Shown here: one piece after another, positions 38,973 to 48,526 of the stretch | How the letters are laid out: each line of letters opens with the position of its first letter | Position numbering within the stretch: the first letter of the stretch is position 1 | NCBI RefSeq assembly: GCF_039541955.1 | Contig: NZ_BAABHF010000067.1 | Location: 1 to 64,000, forward strand | Reading direction: 5' to 3' | Length of the DNA stretch: 64,000 nt | Source of the DNA: Actinoallomurus oryzae | Lineage (GTDB): Bacteria > Actinomycetota > Actinomycetes > Streptosporangiales > Streptosporangiaceae | The notes under the pieces: model-generated | Databases searched by the model: none | The model's input: the letters and a program-made list of their open reading frames with translations, nothing else | Told to the model about the DNA's origin: nothing | Made by a program: the position numbers and the translations under genes

Positions 38973-40421
38973 ATGACCAGGTTCATCGGCCGGAAGGCCG
39001 AGCTGTCCGTGCTCGGCAAGAGGCTTGAGCGAGTGGCGGCTTCGGGGACCGGAGTCGCGTTGACGATCCGCGGGCGGCGGCAGGTCGGCAAGTCCCGGCT
39101 CGTGCAGGAGTTCTGTGATCTCGCGACTGTGCCCTATGTCTTCTCGGTCGCGACGAAGGGAGCTTCGCCGATCGAAGCGGTGGCCTCCTTCCTGGACGAT
39201 CTGCGCGAATCGGCGCTGCCGGTGGATCCCGAGCTCGTCCCAGAACTGGACGGGGCCGACTGGCCCGCCGCCTTCCGGGTGCTGGCCTCCGTACTTCCGC
39301 CGCGGCCCTGCGTCGTCGTCCTTGACGAGTTGCCCTGGCTCGCGGAGCAGGACGGCCGGTTCGACGGGGCGTTGCAGACGGCGTGGGACCGTCTGCTGTC
39401 CACCAAACCGGTGCTGCTGTTGCTGCTCGGCAGCGACCTGCACATGATGGAACGCCTGACCGCCTACGACCGGCCGTTCTTCGGGCGAGCCGACAACCTG
39501 GTGCTCGGACCCCTGAACCCCGCCGACGTGGCGCGGGCCCTCGGGCTCGAAGCGCCCGACGCGATCGACGCACATCTGGTGTCGGGCGGTCTGCCGGGCA
39601 TCGTACGGACCTGGCCGCACGGGACGCCCGCGTTGGAGTTCCTGCGCCAGGAGGCCGCCGATCCCGCTGCCGCGGTCTTCGGTGTGCCGGAGGCGGCACT
39701 GATGGCCGAGTTCCCCAATCCGGACGTGTCACGGCGTGTGCTGGAGGCGGTCGGGGCCGGCGATCGTACGCACGCCAACATCGCCGCCACCGCGGGCAGC
39801 CGCGGGGGAGCGCTGCCGTCCGGGACGCTGTCGCCGCTACTGCGCCGGTTGACGGAGGAGAAACAGGTCCTGGCCGTTGACGAGCCGCTGTCGACCAAGC
39901 CCGGCAAGCCGGCGTTGTACCGGGTCGCCGACAGCAACCTGCGGCTGTACCTGGGCGTGCTGCGCGCCGTGCACGAGCAGGCCCGGCGGGGCCGTCCGGA
40001 AGCGGGGTTCCGGCTGGTCGAACGGCGTTGGACGGCGTGGCGCGGCCGTGCCGTCGAGCCGATGATCCGCCAGTCCATCGAGCTCGCCGCCCTGTCGGAG
40101 AGGCTGCCCTGGCCGGATGTCTCGGCGGTCGGCGGCTGGTGGAACCGCCGGTTCGACCCGGAGGTCGACATGGTCGGTGCCGATCGAGCGCCGGCCGCGG
40201 GCAGGATCTTCTTCGCGGGTTCGATCAAGTGGCTCGCGAGCGGCTTCGACCGTCACGACCTGGCCGCCGCGCGCCGCGCGGTCGCGCAGATCCCCGGGTA
40301 CGACCCCGCGTCGACCGGCCTGCTCATCGCCTCCCTCAGCGGCCTCGGCCCGGACGTCGATGAGCGATCGGTCGACGTCCTGTGGACTCCCCGGGACGTG
40401 ATCGAATCCTGGCAGGGCTGA
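38973..40421 (+). CDS. STAND-type ATPase with DUF234 C-terminal domain
   Basis: 482 aa. The N-terminal AAA+/STAND ATPase has Walker A GRRQVGKS at 34-41 and Walker B VVVLDELPW around 115-122. It starts FIGRKAELSVL, typical of the archaeal/bacterial ATPase family COG1672. A central winged-helix-like part (about 245-310) is followed by a DUF234 domain whose EVDMVGAD (E397, D399) and SIKW (K419) resemble a PD-(D/E)xK nuclease core. Members are proposed to act in DNA-linked or signalling processes, but no function is firmly established. Transcribed alone behind the triple palindrome. Confidence 0.88.
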   Translation: MTRFIGRKAELSVLGKRLERVAASGTGVALTIRGRRQVGKSRLVQEFCDLATVPYVFSVATKGASPIEAVASFLDDLRESALPVDPELVPELDGADWPAAFRVLASVLPPRPCVVVLDELPWLAEQDGRFDGALQTAWDRLLSTKPVLLLLLGSDLHMMERLTAYDRPFFGRADNLVLGPLNPADVARALGLEAPDAIDAHLVSGGLPGIVRTWPHGTPALEFLRQEAADPAAAVFGVPEAALMAEFPNPDVSRRVLEAVGAGDRTHANIAATAGSRGGALPSGTLSPLLRRLTEEKQVLAVDEPLSTKPGKPALYRVADSNLRLYLGVLRAVHEQARRGRPEAGFRLVERRWTAWRGRAVEPMIRQSIELAALSERLPWPDVSAVGGWWNRRFDPEVDMVGADRAPAAGRIFFAGSIKWLASGFDRHDLAAARRAVAQIPGYDPASTGLLIASLSGLGPDVDERSVDVLWTPRDVIESWQG

Positions 40422-40441
40422 CGCGCCGGTCCGCCGGCGTC
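40420..40441. terminator. Possible bidirectional terminator between convergent genes
   Basis: GACGCGCCGG and CCGGCGTC pair with a small bulge around a short loop, directly at the DUF234 gene's end and 27 bp from the convergent phosphatase stop. Confidence 0.4.
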
Positions 40442-40467
40442 ACCTCATCGCGGCGCGGAAAGCGGGG

Positions 40468-41043
40468 TCACGCGAGAGGCACCAGCAGCGGGCGCAAGAG
40501 CGTGCCGACCTCGCCGAGGATGAGGGCCGCGCACGCGTGGTAGCCCTCGCTCGGCCCGCCGTACGGGTCCGGAACGTCGTCCACGCCGGGCCAGGGCAGC
40601 CGTGTACGCCGTGAGTCGGCGGTCGTCACCAGCGCGCGGGCCCGGGCGGCGGCTCCGGCTCCGGAGGGCGGCGCCTGGCCGCCGACCAGCCGGGCGAACT
40701 CCCGCAGGGTGAAGGTGCGGTCGCGCGCCTCGGGGGTGCCGGCGAGGATCGCGTCGCGGTGGCCTTCCTCCATGGTGAGCACGAGGTCGGCGGCGCCGAC
40801 GATGGCGGTCGTCAGCCGCCGGCCGCGGTGATCGTCGTCCTCGATGCCCAGCGCGCGGAGCGCCGACGCCGAGCCGGGCGCGATCGGGCTGCCCTCGTGC
40901 CCGTACACCCCGGCGCTCTCGACGACGACACCGGCGGCGTCCGGCCCGCCCGCGCGCAGTGCGTGCCGGATCATCGCTTCCGCCATCGGTGACCGGCAGA
41001 TGTTCGCCGTGCAGACCACGACGATCCGGAACTCCTGTGTCAT
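40468..41043 (-). CDS. Low-molecular-weight protein tyrosine phosphatase
   Basis: 191 aa from ATG 41043, chosen because AGGA lies 8 nt upstream; ATG 41052 is an in-frame alternative. The phosphate loop CTANICRS (Cys11, Arg17) is the family CX5R motif, followed by PMAEAMIRHAL. A late DVPDPYGG supplies the general-acid Asp. It removes phosphate from tyrosine on proteins, often counteracting tyrosine kinases or controlling polysaccharide export. A ~15-residue Ala-rich insertion (GGQAPPSGAGAAARA) lies between the two motifs. Probably co-transcribed with the zinc-ribbon and peptidase genes upstream. Confidence 0.92.
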   Translation of the reverse strand: MTQEFRIVVVCTANICRSPMAEAMIRHALRAGGPDAAGVVVESAGVYGHEGSPIAPGSASALRALGIEDDDHRGRRLTTAIVGAADLVLTMEEGHRDAILAGTPEARDRTFTLREFARLVGGQAPPSGAGAAARARALVTTADSRRTRLPWPGVDDVPDPYGGPSEGYHACAALILGEVGTLLRPLLVPLA

Positions 41044-41109
41044 GCCGGGCATCCTAGAACTCTCGACGGACGGTTCGGCCGACCCGGGGCGCCCGTGGTC
41101 CGCGGCCGC

Positions 41110-41343
41110 TCAGGCGGTCGAGCCGTCCGGCCGGTCCCGGCCCGGTTCGGGGGCGTCGGCGTAGCGCGCCCCGCACCCCGTGCAGGCCCACCGGTGGACC
41201 CCGACGACGCATCCGGCGAGGACCACCTCACCGGCGTCGAGAGCTCGCTGGAGCTCCGCGGACCGGCGCACCCGGCCGTACACCAGCCGCGCGACGCGAT
41301 GACCGCAGTGCGGGCACGGCGGCGGCCCCTGCTCGTTCGGCAC
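41110..41343 (-). CDS. Small zinc-ribbon-like protein
   Basis: 77 aa from GTG 41343 (CAGGAG upstream); an ATG at 41370 would add nine residues. Two Cys pairs, CPHC near the N-terminus and CTGC near the C-terminus, frame a middle segment with VVLAGCVVGVHRWAC, a zinc-ribbon arrangement common in short actinobacterial proteins of unknown role. It lies 73 bp downstream of the S9 peptidase gene on the same strand. Confidence 0.68.
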   Translation of the reverse strand: MPNEQGPPPCPHCGHRVARLVYGRVRRSAELQRALDAGEVVLAGCVVGVHRWACTGCGARYADAPEPGRDRPDGSTA

Positions 41344-41416
41344 TCTGGCCCACTCCTGTCCGGAGCCCATGAGGGCGCGGTGCGGGACGGCCGGCCCGTC
41401 CCGCCCGCTTCCAGGT

Positions 41417-43501
41417 CTACAGCGCGTTCTTGAGGAACTCCACCTGCAAGAGCAGGAGGTTCTCCGCGACGACCTCCTGCGGCGTCATGTGGGTGACGCC
41501 CGACAGCGGCAGCACGCTGTGCGGCAGGCCCGCGGCGAGCAGCGCCGAGGAGAATCGCAGTGTGTGCGCGACCACCACGTTGTCGTCCGCCAGGCCGTGG
41601 ATGATCAGCAGCGGGCGCATCGTGCGCGGGCCCTCTTCGGCCGACACCGCCGCGATCAGGCTCCCCCGCTCGTACGGCCCCGGGTCCTCGTTCGGGTCGC
41701 CGAGGTAGCGCTCGGTGTAGTGGGTGTCGTACAGGGTCCAGTCGGTGACCGGGGCGCCCGCCACCGCGGCGTGGAAGACGTCGGGGCGGTGCAGCACCGC
41801 GAGCGCGGCGAGGTACCCGCCGAACGACCAGCCGCGGATCCCCACGCGTGACAGGTCGAGCGGGAAGCGCTCGGCGGCCGCGTGCAGGGCCGTCACCTGG
41901 TCCTCCAGCACCGGCTCGACCAGGTCGCGGTGGATCGCCCGCTCCCACTGGGGCCCGCGGGCGGGGCTGCCGCGGCCGTCGGCGACCACGACGGCGAACC
42001 CCTGGTCGGCGAGCCACTGCGACTCGGTGAAGGCTCGCCGTGTGGCGAGCACCCGCTGGGCGTGCGGACCGCCGTACGGGGCCATGATCACCGGCAGCGG
42101 CTCGTCGCCGGAGTAGCCGGAGGGCAGCAGCACGGCGGTGCGCAGCTCGCGCTCTCCCGCACGGATCAGGTTGACGTTCACCTCGATCGCGGGCGTCTCG
42201 GCGTGGGAGGCGATGTGACCGAGCGTCTTGCCGGCCCGCTGGACGGTCGTCTCGACGCCGAACCCGTCGAGCCGGCCTCCGGTGATCACGGTGGTGCCGC
42301 CCCTGCGCCGGCCGCCGAACACACCGCTCCCGCTGCTCAGCCGGGTGAGGCCGCTGCCGTCGTAGACCCACACGTGGATCTCGGTGGGCTCGTCGGAGGC
42401 GGTGAACACCACGGTGTCGCCGTCCACGTTCAGCACGGACCGTACCTGCAGGCCACGTGGGGTGACCGGCTCGCCGGCGACGAGCAGCCGGCGGGTCGTG
42501 TCGTCCTCGGCGACCCAGACCAGGTCGCCGCTCGCGGTACGGGCCGGCACGCCGGGCACGATGTCGATCCAGACCGGGTCGGTGTCCTCCCGCACGAGCG
42601 TGGTCTCGCCGGTGGCCGGGTCGGCGGACAGGACCCGCATGACCTTCTGGTCGCGGGTCTGTACGACGAGCAGGATGCCGCCGGAGTCCCAGCTCGCCGC
42701 GGCGAGGTAGGGGTAGGTCTCGCGGTCCCACGCGACCGGCTGCCGGCGGCCGTCGAGGCCGAGCACGACCAGCGAGACGTCCGCGTTGGGCGTGCCCGCG
42801 GCGGGATAGGCGACCTCCACCGGCGGACGGCCGGGGTTGGCCGGGTCGGCGATGTGCCACCGCTGCACGGGGGACTCGTCGACGCGCGCCGCGAGCACGG
42901 ACTCGCCGTCCGGCGACCACCAGAAGCCGCGCATGCGCTGCATCTCCTCGGCCGCGACGAACTCCGCCAGCCCGTAGGAGACCTGGTCATCCTCTGGCTC
43001 GGCGAGCACGCGGTCGGCGCCGGAGGACACGTCGATGACCCGCAGGGCGCGCCCGGAGACGTACGCGACGCGGCGGCCGGTCGGGTCGGGACGCGGGTCG
43101 AAGACGGGGGACGCGGCGTCGAGCGGCCGCACGTCCTTGTCGAGGTCGGTGACGAAGAGCCGCCCGCTCAGGGCGAAGGCGGCGATGGTCAGCTCGCGGT
43201 CGGCCGCGTAGGAGGTGATGCCGCCGGCCTGCTCGCGGGCGCGCTCCCGGCGTGCGCGCTCCTCGGCCGGCAGGTCCTCCTCGCCGGGCAGGTGGAGGAC
43301 GCGCGGGTCCACGATGAGACGCTCCTCGCCGGTCGCGTCGTCGCCGACGTCGACCGTCCACAGGCACGTGACCGGATCGGTGCCGTGCCGGGAACGCAGA
43401 AAGACGACGCGGGCGCCGTCGGACGACACGAGGAAGCCGCGCGGGGCACCGAGAGTGAATCGCCGGGTTCGAGCGCTCTGTCGTGGGAAGCTGATGGTCA
43501 T
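41417..43501 (-). CDS. S9 family peptidase (DPP IV / prolyl oligopeptidase-like)
   Basis: 694 aa from ATG 43501, with GAAGG upstream; in-frame starts further upstream would overlap the divergent kinase gene. An N-terminal beta-propeller (about residues 1-430) is followed by an alpha/beta hydrolase domain. The nucleophile is Ser559 in GWSFGGY, the Asp lies in HGLADDNVV and the His in SGVTHMTP. Such enzymes release dipeptides or cleave after proline. There is no signal peptide, so it is probably cytoplasmic, processing imported peptides (inference, possibly linked to the peptide importer at 29.7-35.2 kb). Confidence 0.93.
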   Translation of the reverse strand: MTISFPRQSARTRRFTLGAPRGFLVSSDGARVVFLRSRHGTDPVTCLWTVDVGDDATGEERLIVDPRVLHLPGEEDLPAEERARRERAREQAGGITSYAADRELTIAAFALSGRLFVTDLDKDVRPLDAASPVFDPRPDPTGRRVAYVSGRALRVIDVSSGADRVLAEPEDDQVSYGLAEFVAAEEMQRMRGFWWSPDGESVLAARVDESPVQRWHIADPANPGRPPVEVAYPAAGTPNADVSLVVLGLDGRRQPVAWDRETYPYLAAASWDSGGILLVVQTRDQKVMRVLSADPATGETTLVREDTDPVWIDIVPGVPARTASGDLVWVAEDDTTRRLLVAGEPVTPRGLQVRSVLNVDGDTVVFTASDEPTEIHVWVYDGSGLTRLSSGSGVFGGRRRGGTTVITGGRLDGFGVETTVQRAGKTLGHIASHAETPAIEVNVNLIRAGERELRTAVLLPSGYSGDEPLPVIMAPYGGPHAQRVLATRRAFTESQWLADQGFAVVVADGRGSPARGPQWERAIHRDLVEPVLEDQVTALHAAAERFPLDLSRVGIRGWSFGGYLAALAVLHRPDVFHAAVAGAPVTDWTLYDTHYTERYLGDPNEDPGPYERGSLIAAVSAEEGPRTMRPLLIIHGLADDNVVVAHTLRFSSALLAAGLPHSVLPLSGVTHMTPQEVVAENLLLLQVEFLKNAL

Positions 43502-43618
43502 GCCTTCGATCCTGCCAGCCGGACACAAGCGCCGCGAAGACGGCCGTGGCCCCGGGCGAACGGCTACGGTAGTCACCCGCAGACAGTCACCCCGCAGACT
43601 TCCCCTACAGGAGCGTTG

Positions 43619-45016
43619 ATGCCGGACGGCCGTCCACTCAAGCCGGGTGACCCGGAGCGGCTCGGCTCGTACACCATCACCGCGCGCCTGGGCGAGGGCG
43701 GCCAGGGGGTCGTCTACCTGGGCCGGTCCGCCTCGGACGAGCAGGTGGCCGTCAAACTGCTCCGCGCCGACCTCGCCCAGGACGACGTCGCGCGCACGCG
43801 GTTCCTGCGCGAGCTCGACGCGGTAAAGCGCGTGGCGCGGTTCTGCACCGCGCAGGTGCTCGACGCCGACGTCGACGGCGACCGGCCCTACATCGTCAGC
43901 GAGTACGTCCCCGGCCCGTCGCTGTACCAGCTCGTCTCCTCCGACTCCCCGCGTTCGGGCGCGGACCTGGAACGGCTGGCCATCGGCACGGTGACCGCGC
44001 TCGTCGCCATCCACCAGGCGGGCATCGTCCACCGCGACTTCAAGCCGCAGAACGTCCTCATCGCGGCCGACGGGCCACGAGTGATCGACTTCGGCATCGC
44101 GCGGGCGCTCGACGCGGCCGCCACCATGACCAACTCCGCCATCGGCACGCCCGCCTACATGGCGCCCGAGCAGCTGCTCGGCCAGGAGATCACCCCGGCC
44201 GCCGACCTGTTCTCCTGGGCCTCGACGATGGCCTACGCCGCGACCGGGCACGCGCCGTTCGGCCAGGACACCGTCATGGCGGTGATCCACCGGATCCTCA
44301 ACGAGCCGCCGGACCTCGGCTCGATGGAGGAGCCGCTGCGCGGCATCGTCACCGACTGCCTCGCCAAGGATCCGGCGCAGCGCCCGCAGACCCAGGCGCT
44401 GCTGATGCGGCTGCTCGGCGAGGAGGGCCTCACCCCTTCGTCAGGGGGCTCCGGCGACGCGGAGACGGCGATCCTGGGCCAGGGCGCGGCGTTCGCCGGC
44501 ACGGCGGTCGCGGACGCGATCCCGCCGACGGAGCCGACGCGGGCGGCCGGCGCCACCAGGCCCGCCACGGGCACCGGCGCGCGGGGGCCGCTCTCCCCGC
44601 GCGCGGCGGTGGCGATGGTCGCGGGCCTGCTGATCGCGGTCTGTGTGATCGCCCTGGTCGTGTGGGCGGCCTCCCGCGGCGGCGACCACCCGTCCGGCGG
44701 CGGCGGTGGGCCGACGCCCGCTCCCTCCAGCGCGCCGGTGACCTCCTCGGAGCCGGAGGTGCCGACCGGCCCGACCGGTCGTCCGACCTACAGCGGTCCG
44801 GCCCCGACGGACAGCGGCGGGCCCGAGCCCACGACCTCGCATCCGACCGCCTCCAGCGGCACCACCGAGCCCGGCGACGGCGACACGACCGACCCCGGCG
44901 ACGGCGACACCGGCGAGCCGACCGGCGGCACCGGCGGCGGCGGTGACACCTCGGCGCCCGGCACCGGCGACGGCGGAGGCGGCAAGGCGACCCAGCCGGC
45001 CGCACAGACGACCTGA
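43619..45016 (+). CDS. Ser/Thr protein kinase with single TM and Pro/Thr/Gly-rich tail
   Basis: 465 aa from ATG 43619 with CAGGAG upstream. The kinase domain (about residues 15-270) has glycine loop GEGGQGVVY, Lys46, HRD 138-140 as HRDFKPQN and DFG 157-159, so it is probably active. One transmembrane helix (MVAGLLIAVCVIALVVWAA) precedes a ~115-residue Gly/Pro/Thr/Ser/Asp-rich extracellular tail with repeats of GDGDT, with no folded sensor such as PASTA. Divergent from the S9 peptidase gene; 28 bp upstream of mshB. Confidence 0.9.
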   Translation: MPDGRPLKPGDPERLGSYTITARLGEGGQGVVYLGRSASDEQVAVKLLRADLAQDDVARTRFLRELDAVKRVARFCTAQVLDADVDGDRPYIVSEYVPGPSLYQLVSSDSPRSGADLERLAIGTVTALVAIHQAGIVHRDFKPQNVLIAADGPRVIDFGIARALDAAATMTNSAIGTPAYMAPEQLLGQEITPAADLFSWASTMAYAATGHAPFGQDTVMAVIHRILNEPPDLGSMEEPLRGIVTDCLAKDPAQRPQTQALLMRLLGEEGLTPSSGGSGDAETAILGQGAAFAGTAVADAIPPTEPTRAAGATRPATGTGARGPLSPRAAVAMVAGLLIAVCVIALVVWAASRGGDHPSGGGGGPTPAPSSAPVTSSEPEVPTGPTGRPTYSGPAPTDSGGPEPTTSHPTASSGTTEPGDGDTTDPGDGDTGEPTGGTGGGGDTSAPGTGDGGGGKATQPAAQTT

Positions 45017-45044
45017 CACGGAGCCACCGGATACCGTTTCGTCC

Positions 45045-45893
45045 ATGGCCGAACCCCGCATCCTGCTGGTGCACGCGCACCCGGACGACGAGTCGATCGA
45101 GACCGGCGCCACGATGGCCAAGTACGCCGCCGAGGGCGCCCACGTCTGCCTCGTGACGTGCACCCGCGGCGAGGAGGGCGAGGTGATCCCCGAGGACCTG
45201 CGCCACCTGTCCGGTGACGCGCTGGGGGAGTACCGCGTGGGCGAGCTGGCCCGGGCGTGCTCCGCGCTCGGCGTCACCGACCACCGGTTCCTCGGCGGCG
45301 TCGGCCGCTGGCGCGACTCCGGGATGATGGGCGACCCGGCCAACGACGATCCCCGCTGCTTCTGGCGCGCCGACCTGGACGAGGCCACCGACGCGCTGGT
45401 CCGCATCGTCCGCGAGGTACGGCCGCAGGTCATCGTCACCTACGACGCCAACGGCTTCTACGGCCATCCCGACCACATCCAGGCCCACCGGGTGGCCTGG
45501 CGCGCCTTCGAGCGGTCCGCCGACCCCTCCTACGGCGAGGGCGAGGCGTGGGCGCCGTCGCGGTTCTACGCCACCGCGATCCCGATCTCGGCGCTGGAGG
45601 CCGAGGTGGGCCGCGGCCCGTTCGACCGGGTCGGCTCGGTGGAGGAGTTCGGCTTCGGGGTGCCCGACGACCAGGTCACGACCCGGATCCAGGCCGGGCC
45701 GCACCTTCACGCGAAGGTGGCCGCGATGCGCTGGCACGCCACTCAGATCACGGTGGCCCCGCCCTACTACGCCCTCTCCAACAACATCGGTGTCCCGCTG
45801 CTCGACGCCGAGTACTACACGCTCCTCGCCGGCGAACCCGGCATTCCCGGAGAGGACGGGCGTGAGGCCGGTCTGGTGCACCCGGTAGCCTGA
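45045..45893 (+). CDS. mshB: GlcNAc-Ins deacetylase of mycothiol biosynthesis
   Basis: 282 aa. It deacetylates 1D-myo-inositol-GlcNAc in the third step of mycothiol synthesis. The zinc motif AHPDDE is at residues 11-16 and the second ligand region HPDH at 141-144, within YDANGFYGHPDHIQAHRVAW. The conserved TCTRGEEGEVIP and MMGDPANDDPRCFW segments are specific to MshB rather than the related Mca. ATG 45045 has no strong ribosome binding site. It is followed 6 nt later by a small membrane protein that commonly accompanies mshB. Confidence 0.94.
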   Translation: MAEPRILLVHAHPDDESIETGATMAKYAAEGAHVCLVTCTRGEEGEVIPEDLRHLSGDALGEYRVGELARACSALGVTDHRFLGGVGRWRDSGMMGDPANDDPRCFWRADLDEATDALVRIVREVRPQVIVTYDANGFYGHPDHIQAHRVAWRAFERSADPSYGEGEAWAPSRFYATAIPISALEAEVGRGPFDRVGSVEEFGFGVPDDQVTTRIQAGPHLHAKVAAMRWHATQITVAPPYYALSNNIGVPLLDAEYYTLLAGEPGIPGEDGREAGLVHPVA

Positions 45894-45899
45894 CCGGTC

Positions 45900-46337
45900 G
45901 TGGAACAGACGACGGGTCCGTACCCCCCATCCGTGCCCACGCCGGAGCCGGCCTTCGTGACCGGGCTCGCCTACGGCGTGCTCGCCGTGCTGGGCGTCGT
46001 GCTGGGAGTGGTCGAGTCGTTCCAGTTCTCCTGGGAGGTGGCCGGCGTACCGGTCGCGGCGATCGTGCTGTCGCTGGTGAACCTCGCCGTCTTCCGCGCC
46101 GCCGGCTGGGCGATGGCGAGCCGGCTCGGCGCCGTCATGCCGGCGGTGCCGTGGTTGATCGTCCTGGTGGTGCTGTCCGCCCGCCGGCCCGAGGGCGACC
46201 TCGTCGTCACCGGCACGGCCGCCGGGTACGTCTACATGTTCGGGGGCGCGGTCGCCGCCCTGATCGCGATCGTCCGGACCCGGTCGGCCCGTCCGTGGAT
46301 GCTCACCGGAGCTCCGCGCCCGCCCGGCGCGCGTTAG
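45900..46337 (+). CDS. DUF6113-like integral membrane protein
   Basis: 145 aa from GTG 45900. About four transmembrane segments (AYGVLAVLGVVLGVVESF, VAAIVLSLVNLAVFRAAGW, VMPAVPWLIVLVVLSA, YMFGGAVAALIAIV) and little else. Small membrane proteins of this type follow mshB in many actinobacteria; the DUF number is recalled and not certain. Function unknown. Confidence 0.75.
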   Translation: MEQTTGPYPPSVPTPEPAFVTGLAYGVLAVLGVVLGVVESFQFSWEVAGVPVAAIVLSLVNLAVFRAAGWAMASRLGAVMPAVPWLIVLVVLSARRPEGDLVVTGTAAGYVYMFGGAVAALIAIVRTRSARPWMLTGAPRPPGAR

Positions 46338-46408
46338 CGACCGGCCGGTAACATCCGAGGGAGGCCCGTCGTGGGCCGCTCCGAGACCGTGTGAGGAGAC
46401 GCGCGTCC

Positions 46409-46915
46409 ATGCCGAGGTCCGCGGGAGTCGATCCCGAGGAGTACCGGCGCGTGGCCGGGCGCTTCGCCACCGGCATCACGGTGGTGACCACGGTCGTCGA
46501 CGGTGTCGCCCACGCGATGACGGTGAACGCCTTCACCTCCGTGTCGCTCGATCCGGTCCTCGTGCTGTTCTGCCCCGAGAAGGCGGCGCGCTTTCACGAC
46601 GCGGTCATCGCCGCCGGCGTCTGGGCGGTCTCGGTGCTGGGCGAGGAGGGCGAGGACGCCTCGCGGTGGTTCGCCACGCGCGGGCGCGAGCTCAAGGGCC
46701 AGCTCGACGGCTGGCCGTCGCACCCCGGCCCGCACACCGGCGCCCCGATCCTGCGGAGCGCCATCGCCGCGATCGAGTGCCGTACCCACGCGGTCCACGA
46801 CGGCGGCGACCACAGCATCGTGGTCGGCGAGGTGCTGGGCGTCGGCCGGCCGGACGCCGGCGGCAGCCCCCTGCTGTACTACGACGGGGACTACCACCGG
46901 GTCCGTCCACGCTGA
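46409..46915 (+). CDS. Flavin reductase-like FMN-binding protein
   Basis: 168 aa from ATG 46409, with GAGGAGA at 46393-46398; an in-frame GTG at 46391 is part of that site. The split-barrel flavin reductase fold is shown by YRRVAGRFATGITVVTT, HAMTVNAFTSVSLDPVLVLF, and the GDHSIVVGEVLGV strand. Members supply reduced FMN to two-component monooxygenases or act as oxygenase components. The stop abuts the convergent MFS gene at the palindrome TGATCA (46913-46918). Confidence 0.9.
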   Translation: MPRSAGVDPEEYRRVAGRFATGITVVTTVVDGVAHAMTVNAFTSVSLDPVLVLFCPEKAARFHDAVIAAGVWAVSVLGEEGEDASRWFATRGRELKGQLDGWPSHPGPHTGAPILRSAIAAIECRTHAVHDGGDHSIVVGEVLGVGRPDAGGSPLLYYDGDYHRVRPR

Positions 46916-48526
46916 TCAGGCGGGGGCCTCGACCGGCTCTGCGGGCTGCGGCTCGCCGGCGCGCACGTGGCGCCGGAGCACCAGGCACGAGGCGGCGGAC
47001 ACCAGCACGACCACGATGGGCAGGGCCATGGTGGGCTTCATCGCCGAGACGAAGCCGTGGTCGAACACGGCCTTGGCCACCTTGCCGATCTGCGCGGCGA
47101 CCTCCTTGGGCACGCCCTGCGGCACGTTCTGCGACGCGCCGGTCTGCCCGGCCCCGACCTCCATACCGCCCGTGGCGGCGTGCTTGAAGCCCGCGAGGAA
47201 CTGCGCGCGAGCCTGTACCGGCACCTGACCGGCCCGCGCGGTCGCCTCGTGCTGGAGCGAGGTGGCCAGCTGGTTCTGCAGGATCGCGCCCATCGCCGCG
47301 CTGCCGACCACCGAGCCGATCTGGCGGATCGTGTTGTAGACGCCGGAGGCGGCCCCGGCCATGCGCGGCTCGATGCCCCGCATCGCCTCGGTGGCCATCG
47401 GCGCGAACACGCACCCGACGCCGATGCCGGAGACGATGAGGCAGGGCTGGAACGCGGCCCAGCTCGTGGTCGGTTCGGCGAGGAGCACGATCCATGCCAT
47501 GCCGAGGGCGTACAGGGTCAGGCCGACCATGAGGATGTACTTGCCGCCCATCCGGTCCGACAGCCGCCCGGCCACCGGGGCGATGAACATGGAGATCACC
47601 GACATCGGGGCCATGACCACGCCGGACTTCAGAGCGCTGTAGCCGAGCACCGACTGCAGGTAGATCGTCAGGGGCAGGAACATGCCGACCATGCCGACCG
47701 AGACCGCGGCGGCGACGAAGTTGAGGATCGTGTAGTTGCGGTCGCGGAACAGCCGGAAGGGCACGAGGGGCTCGTTGCCCTGCTGGGTCCGCTGCTGCAG
47801 CAGGAAGATGACCAGGAGCACGATCGACGCCGCGCCGAGTGCCCAGATCCAGGCGTTCCAGTGGTAGCGCTGGCCCTCCGTCAGCGCGAACGCCAGGCAG
47901 AACAGCGCGACCGTGGCGATGAGCACGCCGCCGAGGTCCATGCGGTGCCGGCGCTCCTGCCGCACCGAGGGGATCAGCACGAAGGACGCGAACAGCACGA
48001 CGACACCGATGGGCAGATTGATGAAGAAGATCCATCGCCAGTCGAACTTGGTCACCAGGAAGCCGCCGAGCGTCGGCCCGGCGATCGTGGCCACCCCCGC
48101 GACCGCGCCCCAGATGCCGAGTGCGGCACCCCGCCGCTCCGGTGGGAAGGTCGCGATGATGATCGCCATCGTCTGCGGCATCAGCATGGCCGCGCCCAGG
48201 CCCTGCACGCAGCGGGCGGCGATCAGCTCGGCGGGGTTCTGGGAGATCCCGCAGAGCAGGCTCGCGACCGTGAAGACCGCGACGCCGAAGATGAACATGT
48301 TGCGCTGCCCCCGCACGTCACCGAGCCGTCCGGCGGTGATGAGCAGCACGGCGAGGATGAGCACGTAGGCGTTGACCACCCACAGGATCTCGTCGAGCGA
48401 CGCGTTCAGTTGGTCGATCATGCTGGGCATCGCGATGTTGACGATGGTCAGGTCCAGCAGTGTCATGAAGAAGCCAAGGCTGAGCGTGAGCAGGATCGCC
48501 CACGGGTTGCCGTGCCACTTTCTCAT
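46916..48526 (-). CDS. MFS drug efflux transporter, DHA2 (14-TMS, EmrB/QacA) family
   Basis: 536 aa with about 14 hydrophobic segments. Motif A-like GRLGDVRGQRN after TM2, and motif C-like AVAGVATIAGPTLGGFLV in TM5, are characteristic of proton-driven drug export. It extrudes hydrophobic or cationic compounds; substrate unknown. The ATG overlaps the 3' end of the upstream PadR regulator by 4 nt, so repressor and pump are made from one transcript and the pump is very likely controlled by it. Confidence 0.94.
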   Translation of the reverse strand: MRKWHGNPWAILLTLSLGFFMTLLDLTIVNIAMPSMIDQLNASLDEILWVVNAYVLILAVLLITAGRLGDVRGQRNMFIFGVAVFTVASLLCGISQNPAELIAARCVQGLGAAMLMPQTMAIIIATFPPERRGAALGIWGAVAGVATIAGPTLGGFLVTKFDWRWIFFINLPIGVVVLFASFVLIPSVRQERRHRMDLGGVLIATVALFCLAFALTEGQRYHWNAWIWALGAASIVLLVIFLLQQRTQQGNEPLVPFRLFRDRNYTILNFVAAAVSVGMVGMFLPLTIYLQSVLGYSALKSGVVMAPMSVISMFIAPVAGRLSDRMGGKYILMVGLTLYALGMAWIVLLAEPTTSWAAFQPCLIVSGIGVGCVFAPMATEAMRGIEPRMAGAASGVYNTIRQIGSVVGSAAMGAILQNQLATSLQHEATARAGQVPVQARAQFLAGFKHAATGGMEVGAGQTGASQNVPQGVPKEVAAQIGKVAKAVFDHGFVSAMKPTMALPIVVVLVSAASCLVLRRHVRAGEPQPAEPVEAPA